The notes beneath the pieces were generated by a model, which saw only the letters and a list, made by a program, of their open reading frames with translations, made no database searches and had not been told where the DNA came from. Position numbers and translations under genes: made by a program. From Oscillospiraceae bacterium (GTDB lineage: Bacteria; Bacillota; Clostridia; Oscillospirales; Acutalibacteraceae), in the NCBI GenBank assembly GCA_029004655.1, contig JAQVYP010000122.1, forward strand, positions 1-5,535: a stretch of 5,535 bases of DNA, in the 5' to 3' direction. Numbering within the stretch: the first letter of the stretch is position 1; the number at the start of each line of letters is the position of its first letter. This document shows positions 5,445 to 5,535 of this stretch, piece by piece.

Positions 5445-5486
5445 TGCCTTTGTGCGATAATTTTAAGAAAATATCGTATGGAGGCA
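5445..5486 (+). promoter_or_regulatory. Leader hairpin sequestering the tnpA ribosome binding site
   Basis: TGCCTTTGTGCGATA (5445-5459) can pair in RNA with TATCGTATGGAGGCA (5472-5486) at all 15 positions, four of them G-U, around a 12-nt loop. The GGAGG Shine-Dalgarno (5480-5484) is entirely within the stem. In transposons such as IS10 and IS200 similar folds block translation of transposase from read-through transcripts; a similar role here is inferred. Confidence 0.65.
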
Positions 5487-5492
5487 TTTAAT

Positions 5493-5535
5493 ATGAGTAA
5501 AAATAATAGGACTCAAGCGGAATGGCAGATGTTAA
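5493..5535 (+). CDS. tnpA: IS66 family accessory protein TnpA, N-terminal start only
   Basis: Only 14 codons are inside the window: MSKNNRTQAEWQML, from the ATG at 5493 with GGAGG at 5480-5484, 8 nt upstream. The start RTxxEWQxL is typical of IS66 TnpA (OrfA), a small helix-turn-helix protein encoded ahead of TnpB and the TnpC transposase and needed for transposition. Such a short stretch would not be enough alone; the call gains support from the IS66-like end 83 bp upstream. Confidence 0.6.
   Translation, partial: MSKNNRTQAEWQML

Larger units (their letters stand above)
5410..5535 (+). mobile_element. Left end of an IS66-family insertion sequence (continues beyond window)
   Basis: GTAACCGTCAAACCATAC at 5410 has the GTAA-type start of IS66-family terminal inverted repeats, and 83 bp further on an IS66 TnpA-like gene begins. 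IS66 elements usually duplicate 8 bp of target; here the flanking 8 bp are GATTATAC (5402-5409), and the second copy would lie beyond the window. The preceding DNA is integrase pseudogene whose frame runs to the boundary, which supports this as an insertion point. Confidence 0.65.

Overview
The window looks like low-to-moderate GC Firmicutes (Clostridia-type) chromosome. The evidence is an iron-uptake locus of the clostridial kind (a DtxR/MntR-type regulator divergent from feoA-feoB, with FeoB beginning MGLTGSS), strong GGAGG ribosome binding sites, TTG starts, and a large serine recombinase of the type common in clostridial integrative elements. This placement is inferred from protein character; no species can be named.

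Layout. Positions 1-161 (minus) hold the N-terminus of a metal-dependent regulator cut by the window edge. Positions 162-258 are a divergent promoter region with a 19-bp palindrome, a good candidate operator. Positions 259-489 (+) are feoA. Positions 540-1895 (+) are a shortened feoB: the GTPase, the linker and the first part of the membrane domain are intact, then the frame leaves the family just after ACGKQSLTM and stops. Positions 1896-2230 carry a hairpin, a strong Shine-Dalgarno with no start codon, and a small ORF of unknown function. Positions 2168-3036 (minus) are a broken serine recombinase lacking the catalytic-serine end and the C-terminus, with a visible 1-nt frameshift. Positions 2999-3181 (minus) are a doubtful small ORF.

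Positions 3182-3924 contain no convincing gene but are rich in structure: three inverted repeats, a 158-bp MITE-like element with 20-bp terminal inverted repeats (3531-3688), and 10 bp further on a 53-bp near-perfect palindrome (3699-3751). Positions 3925-5016 (minus) are an intact HipA/CtkA-like kinase with its own sigma-A type promoter and a Rho-independent terminator, and no visible antitoxin partner. Positions 5193-5409 (+) are an integrase N-terminal fragment damaged by a nonsense codon and two compensating frameshifts. It is cut at 5410 by what looks like the left end of an IS66-family insertion sequence. The IS runs off the window and carries the start of tnpA behind a leader hairpin that buries the ribosome binding site.

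Taken together, this is an iron-uptake operon whose 3' end has been destroyed next to a pile-up of decayed mobile DNA: two dead recombinases, a MITE, palindromes and an IS. The one clearly intact accessory gene is the solitary HipA-like kinase. I see no multi-gene system that I would call new. The best candidates for follow-up are the orphan kinase, the small mobile repeats, and the IS66 leader hairpin.
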